64,000 nucleotides of DNA, taken from assembly GCA_017532885.1 (NCBI GenBank), contig JAFXIS010000078.1:1-64000 (forward strand), read 5' to 3'. The translations under genes were made by a program, and so were the position numbers. The stretch is from Alistipes sp. (GTDB taxonomy: Bacteria > Bacteroidota > Bacteroidia > Bacteroidales > Rikenellaceae). The notes under the pieces are model-generated. The model did no database searches, was not told where the DNA came from, and saw nothing but the letters and a program-made list of their open reading frames with translations. Shown piece after piece: positions 1-7,553 of the stretch; position 1 is the first letter of the stretch, and each line of letters begins with the position of its first letter.

Positions 1-1
1 A

Positions 2-262
2 ATGGCACACAAAAAAGGAGTAGGTAGTTCAAAGAACGGCCGTGAGTCAGAGAGCAAGCGACTCGGTGTAAAGCTTTTCGGTGGTCAGTTCGCTAAGGCT
101 GGCAACATCATCGTTCGTCAGAGAGGTACTGTACACAACCCCGGTAACAATGTGGGTATGGGTAAGGATCACACTCTTTTCGCATTGGTAGATGGTACAG
201 TTGAGTTCTGCAAGAAGTCATCTGGCAAATCTTATGTGAGTGTAACTCCTCTTGCCGAGTAA
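2..262 (+). CDS. rpmA: 50S ribosomal protein L27
   Basis: Large-subunit ribosomal protein bL27, which lies near the peptidyl-transferase centre and reaches its N-terminal tail toward the P-site tRNA. The 86-residue product opens with [14 protein letters not shown] and carries the family blocks [18 protein letters not shown] and GKDHTLFA; the length is normal and the gene looks intact. It begins directly with AHKKG, so there is no cleavable N-terminal extension of the kind found in Firmicutes L27. The start is one base from the window edge, so the 5' flank, where rplU (L21) is the usual partner, cannot be seen. A hairpin terminator follows about 25 bases after the stop, so this is the end of its operon. 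Confidence 0.97.
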   Translation: MAHKKGVGSSKNGRESESKRLGVKLFGGQFAKAGNIIVRQRGTVHNPGNNVGMGKDHTLFALVDGTVEFCKKSSGKSYVSVTPLAE

Positions 263-285
263 GGCTTTCAGGATTAAACAATTTG

Positions 286-314
286 GCGGAATCCATCAGG
301 GTTCCGCTTTTTTT
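286..314 (+). terminator. Intrinsic terminator after rpmA
   Basis: A 9-bp stem (GCGGAATCC pairing with GGGTTCCGC, one G-T wobble) with a 4-base loop runs straight into a run of eight T. It closes the ribosomal-protein operon. Confidence 0.85.
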
Positions 315-330
315 GTTTTGTGGGCATATG

Positions 331-363
331 TTTGTTATTGTTGCAATGTTTTTGCTAATTTTG
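331..363 (+). promoter_or_regulatory. Bacteroidetes-type promoter for the DUF2461 gene
   Basis: A TTTG at 331-334 and TAATTTTG at 356-363 are separated by 21 bases, matching the Bacteroidetes primary-sigma pattern TTTG / TAnnTTTG. The start codon of the next gene lies 20 bases downstream. Confidence 0.7.
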
Positions 364-382
364 TGAAGGAAAAAGTTTTGCT

Positions 383-1051
383 ATGAAGGAGATTATTGAG
401 TTTTTGCGCGAGTTGCATGAGAATAACAACCGCGAATGGTTTGAGGCGAATCGTGCGCGATATAAGGCTGTGAAGGCGAAAATGGACGAGGTGGCAGCAC
501 GATTTATCGAGGCTATGGCGTCGTTTGACCCTTCGGTTGAGGGGTTGAGGGTGCAGGACTGCACTTACCGCATCTATCGCGATACGCGCTTTTCGAAGGA
601 TAAGTCGCCTTATAAAACCTGGTTTGGCGTCTATGTCTGCCCGCGCGGTAAGAAGTCGGGCTATTCGGGCTACTATATGCACATCGAGCCGGCCGAGAAT
701 CACTATATGGTTTGCACCGGAGCCTATTGCCCCTCGCCGGGCGAGCAGAAGAGTGTTCGCGAGGAGTTTATGACCGAGGGTGAGGCCTTCGTCGAGGCTA
801 TTCGTGCGGCGGATGGCTTTGAGTTGGATTGGTCGGAGGCTTATAAACGCGTGCCGCGCGGCTGGTCGGCGGAGGATGAGTTCGCGGAGTACTATCGCTT
901 GCGCAACTATCTGGTTGTCAAAATGGTGGATGAGGAGTATTTCACTGCTGACGGATATTTCGACAGGGCGGCTGCCGATTTCCGCCTTACAAAACCCTTT
1001 AACGACACACTCAACCGTGCCATCGAATACGCCCGCGAAATGGGATGGTAG
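383..1051 (+). CDS. DUF2461 family protein
   Basis: A 222-residue cytosolic protein of the DUF2461 (TIGR02453) family, whose biochemical function is unknown. The family hallmarks are visible: NREWFEANRARY near residue 17, RDTRFSKDKSPYKT near residue 70 and the YYMHIEP / CTGAYCPSPG segment in the middle. The length is typical. No signal peptide or membrane segment is seen. It has its own promoter just upstream and is separated from the ribosomal gene by a terminator, so it is probably monocistronic. The codon use (GCG, CGC rich) resembles the housekeeping genes further along. I can assign the family with confidence but not a role. Confidence 0.85.
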   Translation: MKEIIEFLRELHENNNREWFEANRARYKAVKAKMDEVAARFIEAMASFDPSVEGLRVQDCTYRIYRDTRFSKDKSPYKTWFGVYVCPRGKKSGYSGYYMHIEPAENHYMVCTGAYCPSPGEQKSVREEFMTEGEAFVEAIRAADGFELDWSEAYKRVPRGWSAEDEFAEYYRLRNYLVVKMVDEEYFTADGYFDRAAADFRLTKPFNDTLNRAIEYAREMGW

Positions 1052-1053
1052 GC

Positions 1054-1089
1054 GAGATAAAAGAGCAAAGAGGAAAGATAAAAGAGTAA
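1054..1089. repeat. Dispersed purine-rich repeat, copy 1
   Basis: GAGATAAAAGAGCAAAG followed by GGAAAGATAAAAGAGTAA, directly after the DUF2461 stop codon. Near-identical segments of about 35 bp occur at 2314-2350 (inverted) and 51721-51755, each time at the 3' end of a gene. Confidence 0.6.
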
Positions 1090-1123
1090 TTTATTCCTCC
1101 ATTAAAACTTAAAAATATTTTAT

Positions 1124-1131
1124 TATCTTTG
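1124..1131 (+). promoter_or_regulatory. -7 element for the TIR gene
   Basis: TATCTTTG matches TAnnTTTG; a convincing -33 TTG is not visible. Transcription from it would start near 1137, which rules out the in-frame GTG at 1131 as the start codon and favours the ATG at 1155. Confidence 0.55.
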
Positions 1132-1154
1132 TGATTAAGAAAACTACTTCCCCT

Positions 1155-2126
1155 ATGAAATACGATGTATTTATAAGTTACTCGCGAGAAGACTTACAAC
1201 AAATCGAATCTTTTGTCAAGGATATAGAGCAGAAGGCTGACATAAAGTGTTGGATAGATTGGACCGGCATTGAATCAGGCTCGCAGTTTGAGGATGTAAT
1301 TGTAAAGGCTATTGATTCTGTTGATATAGTACTCTTTTTTATCTCCGAAAATTCAATTAATTCGAATTATGCCAAGAAGGAGATAAGCTATGCTTATAAC
1401 ACCAACAAAAGAGTTGTACCTATTGTGTTGGATGGCGGAAATCTGCGAGGCTGGTTTTTGTTCAAGTTTGGAGATATAGATTATATTGACATCCACCAAC
1501 CGCGACAATGTGAAAAATTGGTGCGCAATTTACGAACTTGGTGTGGAGTAAAGCCTCAAGAAAGCAAGCCTATAATCCCGCAATCACAACCTGCCGCTGC
1601 CAAAACATATAAAGTCGGTGACTACTATAATGAAAACGGCAAGGAGGGCGTTGTGTTTGATGTTTGGGATGGAGGTAAGCATGGTAAGATAGTAAGCCTC
1701 GATGAAGATGAAGAGCTATTACAATGGTGTACTGAATCGCAATATTATAAGAAAATAGTAGTCGGCACAACAAGTAAGACCGATGGCAAAGCCAATACCG
1801 ATAAAGTTATGGCGCGTGCTGATAGCGCAGAATATCCGGCATTTGTATGGTGCCGAAATAAGGGTAAGGATTGGTATCTGCCGGCAATAGAGGAATTAAG
1901 GCTGCTATTATGTAATAAATCAGTGTATGGTACCGTAAATAAAACTCTTGAAAGCCGAGGTGCAGCAGAATTGAGAAATCGTGGATATAAAAGTCATTGG
2001 TCATCGACTGAATTCATTAATGAAGAGCCTGAGTATTTAGCGTGGGTTGTTTGGATGTATGGTGGTCCCACTAATGCCCTCGTGAAGTCCAGACAGTGTA
2101 ATGTGCGCGCCGTGTCCGCTTTTTAG
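1155..2126 (+). CDS. TIR-domain protein with lectin/FGE-like (DUF1566-type) C-terminus
   Basis: A 323-residue, probably cytosolic two-domain protein. Residues 1-130 are a TIR domain: the opening strand YDVFISYSREDL is typical, and the Glu at about residue 76, in the segment NSNYAKKEISYAY, sits where NAD-cleaving bacterial TIR enzymes carry their catalytic glutamate. A proline/glutamine-rich linker follows (about 133-150). Residues 150-323 look like a DUF1566/FGE-type C-type-lectin fold, ending WSSTE...NVRAVSAF. The start was set at 1155 because the longer GTG start lies inside the promoter. The gene looks more AT-rich than its neighbours, which may indicate transfer. TIR proteins often act in anti-phage defence, with a second domain as sensor; that role is inference here because no partner gene is adjacent. 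Confidence 0.75.
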   Translation: MKYDVFISYSREDLQQIESFVKDIEQKADIKCWIDWTGIESGSQFEDVIVKAIDSVDIVLFFISENSINSNYAKKEISYAYNTNKRVVPIVLDGGNLRGWFLFKFGDIDYIDIHQPRQCEKLVRNLRTWCGVKPQESKPIIPQSQPAAAKTYKVGDYYNENGKEGVVFDVWDGGKHGKIVSLDEDEELLQWCTESQYYKKIVVGTTSKTDGKANTDKVMARADSAEYPAFVWCRNKGKDWYLPAIEELRLLLCNKSVYGTVNKTLESRGAAELRNRGYKSHWSSTEFINEEPEYLAWVVWMYGGPTNALVKSRQCNVRAVSAF

Positions 2127-2152
2127 AATTTAGGCTTAAGGCTTTGAACTTT

Positions 2153-2186
2153 ATGCGGTTGCTTTCGGGCGACCGCATTTTTTTTT
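2153..2186 (+). terminator. Intrinsic terminator after the TIR gene
   Basis: A 10-bp stem (ATGCGGTTGC with GCGACCGCAT, one wobble) and a 6-base loop are followed by an uninterrupted run of about nine T. Confidence 0.85.
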
Positions 2187-2204
2187 ATAAAATCGACATA
2201 CTGC

Positions 2205-2239
2205 ATTAAGGAATTTAGTGAAATTAAGGAGTTTAGTGA
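2205..2239. repeat. Short tandem-like direct repeat
   Basis: ATTAAGGAATTTAGTGA at 2205-2221 recurs as ATTAAGGAGTTTAGTGA at 2223-2239, one mismatch in 17. A partly complementary stretch (CTAAATTCTCTAAACTCCC) follows near 2270-2290. No gene is present; the role is unknown. Confidence 0.5.
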
Positions 2240-2313
2240 GGCGCCCGAACTTTTTTGTTGCGCTTGCGCTAAATTCTCTAAACTCCCTAACTTCCCTATC
2301 CGATAATCTTGAA

Positions 2314-2350
2314 TTATCTTTGCTCTTTTATCTCTCCACTTTGCTCTTTC
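2314..2350. repeat. Dispersed purine-rich repeat, copy 2 (inverted)
   Basis: Reverse complement of the repeat at 1054-1089. It forms the last codons and the stop of the minus-strand small membrane protein gene, encoding its tail HTKEQSGEIKEQR. Confidence 0.6.
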
Positions 2351-2601
2351 GTGTGGTCGATATCGCACGACGAGCAGTTGCCGTGGCAGCCGATGTCGGC
2401 GCAGTCGGTGCCCGTGTCTTCGCGTGACTCCTGAACGGCGCACTTTATGCCCAAGCGCTGCATATTCTTGTTGGTGGCAATCTCCGAGTCGATGTCGTGC
2501 CCCTTGAAAATCTGGGTGAGCGACATGCCCAAAAAGAACAATCCGACGAATCCGATTGATATAAGTATCACTATCAATATGGTAGAAAATCCTGCTGACA
2601 T
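2314..2601 (-). CDS. Small cysteine-rich single-pass membrane protein
   Basis: A 95-residue protein that I do not recognise by function. One hydrophobic helix (about residues 6-30, ILIVILISIGFVGLFFLGM) is followed by a soluble tail containing five cysteines in a C-x12-C-x4-C-x3-C-x2-C arrangement (about residues 54-79). Small helix-plus-Cys-cluster proteins of this kind are common in Bacteroidetes and may bind iron-sulphur or metal, but nothing proves that here. It is transcribed away from trkA, from a promoter that overlaps the trkA promoter. The extreme C-terminus (HTKEQSGEIKEQR) is encoded by a dispersed repeat, so the ancestral protein probably ended a few residues earlier. Confidence 0.7.
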   Translation of the reverse strand: MSAGFSTILIVILISIGFVGLFFLGMSLTQIFKGHDIDSEIATNKNMQRLGIKCAVQESREDTGTDCADIGCHGNCSSCDIDHTKEQSGEIKEQR

Positions 2602-2632
2602 AATCTGTAAAATATTAAATTTTCACTTTTTG

Positions 2633-2663
2633 TTGAAAATACGGCTACAAATTTATATATTTG
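2633..2663 (+). promoter_or_regulatory. trkA promoter, overlapping a divergent promoter
   Basis: TTG at 2633-2635, 20 bases, then TATATTTG at 2656-2663, matching the Bacteroidetes consensus. The predicted leader before trkA is about 95 bases. Confidence 0.65.
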
Positions 2664-2678
2664 TGTGCTATTTTGCAA
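2648..2678 (-). promoter_or_regulatory. Promoter for the small membrane protein gene
   Basis: Read on the minus strand: TTG at 2678-2676, 20 bases, then TAAATTTG at 2655-2648. Its -7 element abuts the trkA -7 element base for base, so polymerase could occupy only one of the two at a time. Confidence 0.6.
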
Positions 2679-2763
2679 GATTGTACACTCTTCGTGCCTA
2701 AAGTGGGGGAAAGACCCTGCTTGTAGGGGTGTGGAGATTCAATTGATTAAAGCCGTTGAAGAG

Positions 2764-4104
2764 ATGAAAATTGTTATTTCGGGTGTAGGAGAAATGGGTA
2801 GTCACTTGGCGCGTATGCTGAGTGGACATGGTCATGATATCACCATTATTGATAGCGATGCCAAGGCTTTGGAGGAGGTGGACAATGGTGCCGATCTCAT
2901 TACCATCGAGGGTGACACCACCGCTTTTGCCGTGCTACGCAAGGCGGGAGTGCGTCGTTGCGATTTGTTTATCGCAGTAAATCATGACGAAAACCAAAAT
3001 ATTCTTGCCGCTATTATGGCGAAGCAGTTGGGTGCGAAGAAATCCATTGCCCGCGTGGATAATAGCGAGTATCTGGAGCCGAATAACAAGGAGATGTTCA
3101 TCGATATGGGCATCGACTACCTTTTCTATCCCGAGAAGGATGCTGCGCGTGAGGTTATTAACCTGCTGGGTTACACCTCCACTTCGGATTATGTCGATTT
3201 CTCGGGCGGATTGCTATCGTTGGTGGTGTTCCGCTTGGAGCCGACATCGCCATTGTTGGGTCGCAAACTTATGGAGCTGGCGGCAGATGGCTCGCTTGAC
3301 GAGTTCCGCGCTGTGGCTATTACGCGCGGCAGTCAGACAATCATTCCGCGTGGTCAGGACGAGTTTATGGAGGGCGATGTGGTTTACATTATTGCGCGTC
3401 AGGATGTGGCACGCAGCGTTACGGAGCTCTCGGGTCAGAAGAGTGTCGAGGTTAAGAATTTGATGATTCTCGGCGGCTCGCGCATAGGTATGCGTGTGGC
3501 GTTGGAGTTGCAGGACAATATGAATATCAAGATGGTGGATTATAATGGCGAGAAGGCATATCGCTTGGCGGAGATGCTCGATAAAACGCTTATAATTCAC
3601 GAGGATGGCCGTAATCTGGATGCCATGCTGGAGGAGGGTTTGACAAACATGGATGCTTTCCTGGCTGTGACGGGGCGTAGCGAAACCAATATCTTGGCAG
3701 CTATGCAGGCGAAGCGCATGGGTGTAAAGAAGGTCATTGCCGAGGTCGAGAATCTAAATTATATTCGCCTTGCGGAGAGTGTGGGCATTGATACAATTAT
3801 CAATAAAAAACGAGTTACGGCATCAAACATCTTCCGCTTTACGATGTCTACCGATGTGCAGGCAATCAGGTGCTTGACAGGTAGCGAGGCGGAGGTCTTG
3901 GAGTTTATCGTGAAACCGAACTCCCCGGCTACGAAGGCAATGATTAAGGATATGCACCTGCCTCAGGATATGATTATCGGAGGTATCGTGCGTGGCGACA
4001 GGGTGTTTATCGCTGTGGGTGATACCCAAATGCAGGCATATGACCGCGTGGTGGTATTTGCTATGCCGGCATCTATCTCCAAGGCGGGTGAGTTCTTTAA
4101 CTAA
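2764..4104 (+). CDS. trkA: Trk potassium uptake system regulatory subunit TrkA
   Basis: Peripheral cytoplasmic NAD(H)-binding subunit that gates a TrkH/TrkG potassium channel. The 446-residue protein has the duplicated RCK layout: a first Rossmann domain starting MKIVISGVGEMGSHLARML (GxGxxG at about residues 6-11), a first RCK-C domain, a second Rossmann domain (LMILGGSRIGMRVA, near residue 233) and a second RCK-C domain. The start is set at the ATG of MKIVISG, where family members begin; the upstream in-frame codons have no family resemblance and lie partly in the promoter. No trkH gene is next to it in this window, so the channel subunit must be elsewhere. The gene is expressed from a promoter that overlaps a divergent one. 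Confidence 0.93.
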   Translation: MKIVISGVGEMGSHLARMLSGHGHDITIIDSDAKALEEVDNGADLITIEGDTTAFAVLRKAGVRRCDLFIAVNHDENQNILAAIMAKQLGAKKSIARVDNSEYLEPNNKEMFIDMGIDYLFYPEKDAAREVINLLGYTSTSDYVDFSGGLLSLVVFRLEPTSPLLGRKLMELAADGSLDEFRAVAITRGSQTIIPRGQDEFMEGDVVYIIARQDVARSVTELSGQKSVEVKNLMILGGSRIGMRVALELQDNMNIKMVDYNGEKAYRLAEMLDKTLIIHEDGRNLDAMLEEGLTNMDAFLAVTGRSETNILAAMQAKRMGVKKVIAEVENLNYIRLAESVGIDTIINKKRVTASNIFRFTMSTDVQAIRCLTGSEAEVLEFIVKPNSPATKAMIKDMHLPQDMIIGGIVRGDRVFIAVGDTQMQAYDRVVVFAMPASISKAGEFFN

Positions 4105-4156
4105 ACTCGCTTTAGGGGTAATTTCGAAGATGAAGAAACAATAAAAACGATATAAA

Positions 4157-4768
4157 ATGTATATAGCAATTGCGGGTAATATAGGTAGCGGAAAGACTAC
4201 TTTGACTGAGATTTTGACCCGACGATATGGTGCAAAAGCCTATTATGAGGAGACCGATAACCCATATTTGGGTGATTTTTATCATGAGATGAGTCGTTGG
4301 GCATTCCAGTTGCAGATATCCTTCTTGGGTAGCCGTATTCAGCAGACTATGGATATGCTGGCCAGTGGCGAGAAGAATATCTTTCAGGATAGAACAATCT
4401 ATGAGGATGCTCATATCTTCGCCGATAACTTGTACTGCATGGGACTTATGTCGTCGCGAGATTTCGGTACTTACATGAAGATTTTTGAGCTTACGACAAA
4501 TCTTATTCCTCAACCCGATGTGCTGATATATTTGCGCGCCAGCATACCTACACTTATCGCGCAGATTAAGCGCCGTGGTCGTGATTACGAGATGAATATC
4601 GACGAGGAGTATCTGTTGCGCCTGAATGAGAAGTACGAGAATTGGATTAACAATATCTATCGTGGCAAGTTGCTCGTCATTGATAAGGATGTGGATGATT
4701 TTGTGGAGAATCCCGACATTATCGACCGCATCTGTGAGCAGTTGGATGCCATGGTTAAAGAAAAATAG
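4157..4768 (+). CDS. Deoxynucleoside kinase (dNK/dGK family)
   Basis: Salvage kinase that phosphorylates a deoxyribonucleoside at the 5' position using a nucleoside triphosphate. The 203-residue protein starts with the P-loop MYIAIAGNIGSGKTTL (Walker A at about residues 7-15). It has the family's EETDNPYLGDFY substrate-side segment, a QDRTIYEDAHIF motif that corresponds to the ERS/DRS catalytic signature, and a lid with RRGRDYE near residue 140. The length is normal. Substrate choice (dAdo/dCyd versus dGuo) cannot be decided from sequence alone. It sits between trkA and an RNA methyltransferase gene; the 8-base gap to the latter suggests cotranscription. Confidence 0.88.
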   Translation: MYIAIAGNIGSGKTTLTEILTRRYGAKAYYEETDNPYLGDFYHEMSRWAFQLQISFLGSRIQQTMDMLASGEKNIFQDRTIYEDAHIFADNLYCMGLMSSRDFGTYMKIFELTTNLIPQPDVLIYLRASIPTLIAQIKRRGRDYEMNIDEEYLLRLNEKYENWINNIYRGKLLVIDKDVDDFVENPDIIDRICEQLDAMVKEK

Positions 4769-4776
4769 TCGTTGCA

Positions 4777-6150
4777 ATGTCGTTACCGGAGGCGTTTGTT
4801 AAGCGCATGAAGCGCGAGTTGGGGGAGGCCGAGGCGGAGCAGTTATGCTCGGCTTTGAATACCGAACCATCGACCTCGGTAAGACTGAATCCGCTGAAGA
4901 TGCAGGCATCGAAGTGGAATGCCGAGCATATTGAGTGGAGTGCGGATGGCTATCGACTTAAGGAACGCCCGAGTTTTACGCTGGATACCGATTTCCATGC
5001 CGGAGCATATTATGTGCAGGAGGCGAGTTCGCAGTTTGCCGGATATATCATGGCGAGTGCTGTGGGAGGTAATGAGGCTTGTCGGGGCTTGCGAGTGCTG
5101 GATATGTGTGCTGCACCGGGAGGTAAGAGTACCCACTACGCCTCGTTAGTGGGTGAGTCGGGATTGGTTGTTGCCAATGAGATAAATCGTTCACGCGCTG
5201 CGGTGTTGGCCGATAATGCCCGCAAGTGGGGTATTGGGAATATGGTGGTGTCGTGCAATGATTCGTCGCGCGCGGCACAACTTTCGGAGTGGTTTGATGT
5301 AGTTGCGGTGGATGCGCCTTGCTCGGGTGAGGGCATGTTCCGAAAATCGGATGATGCCGTCGAGCAGTGGAGCGAAGGTAATGTTGCGATGTGTGCCGAG
5401 CGACAGTGGGAAATCCTGCAAAATGCCTTTCAGGCGTTGCGTCCGGGAGGAGTGCTTATTTATAGTACTTGCACATTTAATCGCACGGAGGATGAACAGG
5501 TCCTTGCGCGCATGATGGCGGAGTATGGCGATGAACTGCAAATGGCGCCGAGTGTTGCGGTTGATGACTCTTGGGGCGTTGTCGTCGGGCGTGAAGGGGT
5601 GTTTCAGACCTTCAGATTCTTCCCGCATCGAGTGACGGGCGAGGGCATGTTCATGGCCGTGGCGATAAAGAGAGGCGAAGGCGTATCGCGTCGCGCGCTG
5701 AAGGGTCGTGGTAAGGCGATAACGAAGGTTGAACGCCGCGATTCGGAGGAGTTGGGGCGCTGGGTAAAGAATCCTGCGCAGATGTCGTTCTTTCAGGCGG
5801 GCGATATGTTGTATGGGTGCCGCAAAGAGCATTTTGACGATATCGTAGCGCTGTCCGGCGTGTTATCGGTGATATACTCCGGAGTCGCTATGGGGCAAAT
5901 TTTTAAGGGCAAACTGAAACCTGATGCAGCATTGGCTTTGTATGTGGGCCTAAATCGCGATGCGGTGGCTTGCCGCGAGGTTGAGGAGGAGGTCGCACTG
6001 CAATTTTTGCGTCGCAATGATATTGCCGCAGGCGAGTTCGCAGAGGGCATAAATCTGGTGATGTGCGGTGCACAGCCATTGGGGTTTGTCAAACGAATAG
6101 GTCAGAGGGTTAATAATATGTATCCCAATGCGTTAAGGATATTAAAGTAA
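4777..6150 (+). CDS. RsmF/NOL1-Nop2-Sun family RNA cytosine-C5 methyltransferase
   Basis: S-adenosylmethionine-dependent enzyme that makes 5-methylcytosine in rRNA or tRNA. In the 457-residue protein the SAM loop DMCAAPGGKSTH is at about residues 109-120, motif IV with VDAPCSGEGMFRKS has its cysteine at about 182, and motif VI YSTCTFNRTEDE has the catalytic cysteine at about 232. The two-cysteine arrangement of the Nop2/Sun family is therefore intact. The C-terminal third (about 330-457) resembles the PUA-like RNA-binding tail of RsmF/YebU proteins. The target base cannot be read from the sequence, so I do not give a symbol. It is tightly spaced after the deoxynucleoside kinase and 19 bases before the MerR gene. 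Confidence 0.9.
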   Translation: MSLPEAFVKRMKRELGEAEAEQLCSALNTEPSTSVRLNPLKMQASKWNAEHIEWSADGYRLKERPSFTLDTDFHAGAYYVQEASSQFAGYIMASAVGGNEACRGLRVLDMCAAPGGKSTHYASLVGESGLVVANEINRSRAAVLADNARKWGIGNMVVSCNDSSRAAQLSEWFDVVAVDAPCSGEGMFRKSDDAVEQWSEGNVAMCAERQWEILQNAFQALRPGGVLIYSTCTFNRTEDEQVLARMMAEYGDELQMAPSVAVDDSWGVVVGREGVFQTFRFFPHRVTGEGMFMAVAIKRGEGVSRRALKGRGKAITKVERRDSEELGRWVKNPAQMSFFQAGDMLYGCRKEHFDDIVALSGVLSVIYSGVAMGQIFKGKLKPDAALALYVGLNRDAVACREVEEEVALQFLRRNDIAAGEFAEGINLVMCGAQPLGFVKRIGQRVNNMYPNALRILK

Positions 6151-6169
6151 AACGAAATAAAGAAAGGTT

Positions 6170-6715
6170 ATGGCTGTAAAGAAACTCTATTACTCTATGG
6201 GCGAAGTGGCGGAGATGTTCGATGTCAATCACTCGCTGATTCGTTATTGGGAGTCTAAGTTCGATTGTCTGCGCCCGCATAAAAATCAGAAGGGTAATCG
6301 CATGTTCACACCCTCAGATGTTGAGAAATTAAAGCAGATATATCACTTGGTGAAGGAGCAGGGGATGACCTTGGAGGGCGCTCGCAAGGCTATGAAGCAC
6401 CCGACGCGAGGCATACCTCGCGATGCGGAACTATTGGAGCGTTTGCAGCGTATACGCGCGGCACTTGTCGAGGTTCGAGAGGAACTTAAGGCCGGTAATG
6501 ACGAGCAGGTTGTGGCGTCGGAAAATGCAGCTTGGGAGGAGGCTGAAGCTTCCGGTGAAACACGCCCAAAGCGTCAAGGTAAGGCTGTGGTTGTGCTTGA
6601 GGGTGAGAGCGATGCGGAGTCTAAGGAGCAGAAGCCGAAGCGCCGTGCTCCGCGTAGAAAAAAGGCCGAGGAGGAGAAGGAGTTGTTCCCATTCTATGAG
6701 CAGTCGTTGTTTTAA
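6170..6715 (+). CDS. MerR-family transcriptional regulator
   Basis: A 181-residue DNA-binding protein. Residues 5-75 form a MerR winged helix-turn-helix (YYSMGEVAEMFDVNHSLIRYWESKF, then KNQKGNRMFTPSDVEKLKQI). The remainder is a highly charged region: a short helix, then an acidic stretch, a KPKRRAPRRKK basic segment and a tail ending FYEQSLF. There is no cysteine-based metal sensor or recognisable ligand domain, so the stimulus is unknown. Members of this MerR branch in Bacteroidetes sit among housekeeping genes as here. It lies 12 bases before the NIF3-family gene and probably shares a transcript with it and with the methyltransferase. Confidence 0.85.
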   Translation: MAVKKLYYSMGEVAEMFDVNHSLIRYWESKFDCLRPHKNQKGNRMFTPSDVEKLKQIYHLVKEQGMTLEGARKAMKHPTRGIPRDAELLERLQRIRAALVEVREELKAGNDEQVVASENAAWEEAEASGETRPKRQGKAVVVLEGESDAESKEQKPKRRAPRRKKAEEEKELFPFYEQSLF

Positions 6716-6727
6716 GTAGCCTTAGGT

Positions 6728-7516
6728 ATGAAAGTTCGAGATATTACATCGCTTATAGAGGCTTTTGCGCCACTTTCGTTGCAGGAGTCGTATGATAATT
6801 CGGGGCTGATAGTTGGTCGCCTGGATGATGAAGTGCATAAGGCGCTGTTGGCGGTTGATGTTACTGAGGAGGTGCTTGCGGAGGCTGTGGCTGAAGGGTG
6901 CGATATGGTTATTACCCATCACCCCATTGTGTTCCATGCCATGAAGCGCTTTAACTCGGCGAGTGTGACGGAGCGTTGCGTTGAGGAGGCTATTCGTCGA
7001 GGAATTGCGCTCTATGCGGCTCATACGAATCTGGATAGCGCACCTCAAGGCATGAGTTGGCGTGTGGCGGAGATTTTAGGGCTAAAGAGCGTTCATGTGC
7101 TGCAACCGACGGATGATGCCGGAGCAGGCTTTGGCGTTGTGGGAGAGTTGGAGAATATGCTCCCAAGTGAGGAGTTTATGCGCCAAGTGATGCAGAAATT
7201 CGGTGTAAAGGCTATGCGTCATAGCGATATCGTGAAGCCAAAGGTCGGCAAGGTGGCAATATGTACCGGCTCGGGTGGTTCGCTCATCGGCGAGGCGTTG
7301 GCATCGGGTGCGGATATCTATATTACGGCAGATTTGAAGTATAATGACTTTATGCGCCATGAAAATTCAATAATTTTGGCGGATATAGGCCATTTTGAGA
7401 GCGAATATTGCGCAATTCAAATTTTATTTGATATTTTATCAAAAAATTTACTTACCTTTGCAGTTCGCAAGAGTGTGCACTCGCGAAACCCGGTTAATTA
7501 TATGGTTGGTGAGTGA
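6728..7516 (+). CDS. NIF3-family dinuclear metal-centre protein
   Basis: NIF3/YbgI-type protein with a two-metal site; some relatives act as GTP cyclohydrolase-like hydrolases but the physiological reaction is unsettled. The 262-residue sequence shows the metal ligands: ITHHPIVFHAM (His-His at about 64-65), AAHTNLDSAPQG (His near 99, Asp near 103) and the C-terminal DIGHFESE. It has the short form, without the roughly 100-residue insertion found in the 360-residue members common in Bacteroides. The last 30 codons contain a promoter for the next gene, so the end of this gene does double duty. No signal peptide is seen. Confidence 0.9.
   Translation: MKVRDITSLIEAFAPLSLQESYDNSGLIVGRLDDEVHKALLAVDVTEEVLAEAVAEGCDMVITHHPIVFHAMKRFNSASVTERCVEEAIRRGIALYAAHTNLDSAPQGMSWRVAEILGLKSVHVLQPTDDAGAGFGVVGELENMLPSEEFMRQVMQKFGVKAMRHSDIVKPKVGKVAICTGSGGSLIGEALASGADIYITADLKYNDFMRHENSIILADIGHFESEYCAIQILFDILSKNLLTFAVRKSVHSRNPVNYMVGE
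7427..7460 (+). promoter_or_regulatory. Promoter inside the NIF3 gene end
   Basis: TTTG at 7427-7430 and TACCTTTG at 7453-7460, 22 bases apart, lie within the 3' end of the NIF3-family coding region and would drive the zinc-ribbon gene. Confidence 0.6.
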
Positions 7517-7553
7517 TATTGCGAAAAGTTTGTCTAAAACAAATTTAAGATAT

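Noticed and set aside
1131..1154. Upstream GTG start for the TIR protein adding eight residues
   Set aside because: The GTG is part of the predicted -7 element TATCTTTG, so it would not be on the transcript; the ATG at 1155 begins directly with the TIR strand.
1989..2186. Diversity-generating retroelement target at the end of the TIR gene
   Set aside because: The lectin-like C-terminus and hairpin fit, but no reverse transcriptase, accessory gene or template repeat is in the window, so I keep it only as a hypothesis to test.
2665..2763. Longer N-terminus for TrkA
   Set aside because: The 33 extra residues overlap the promoter and leader and have no family resemblance; TrkA proteins start at MKIVI.
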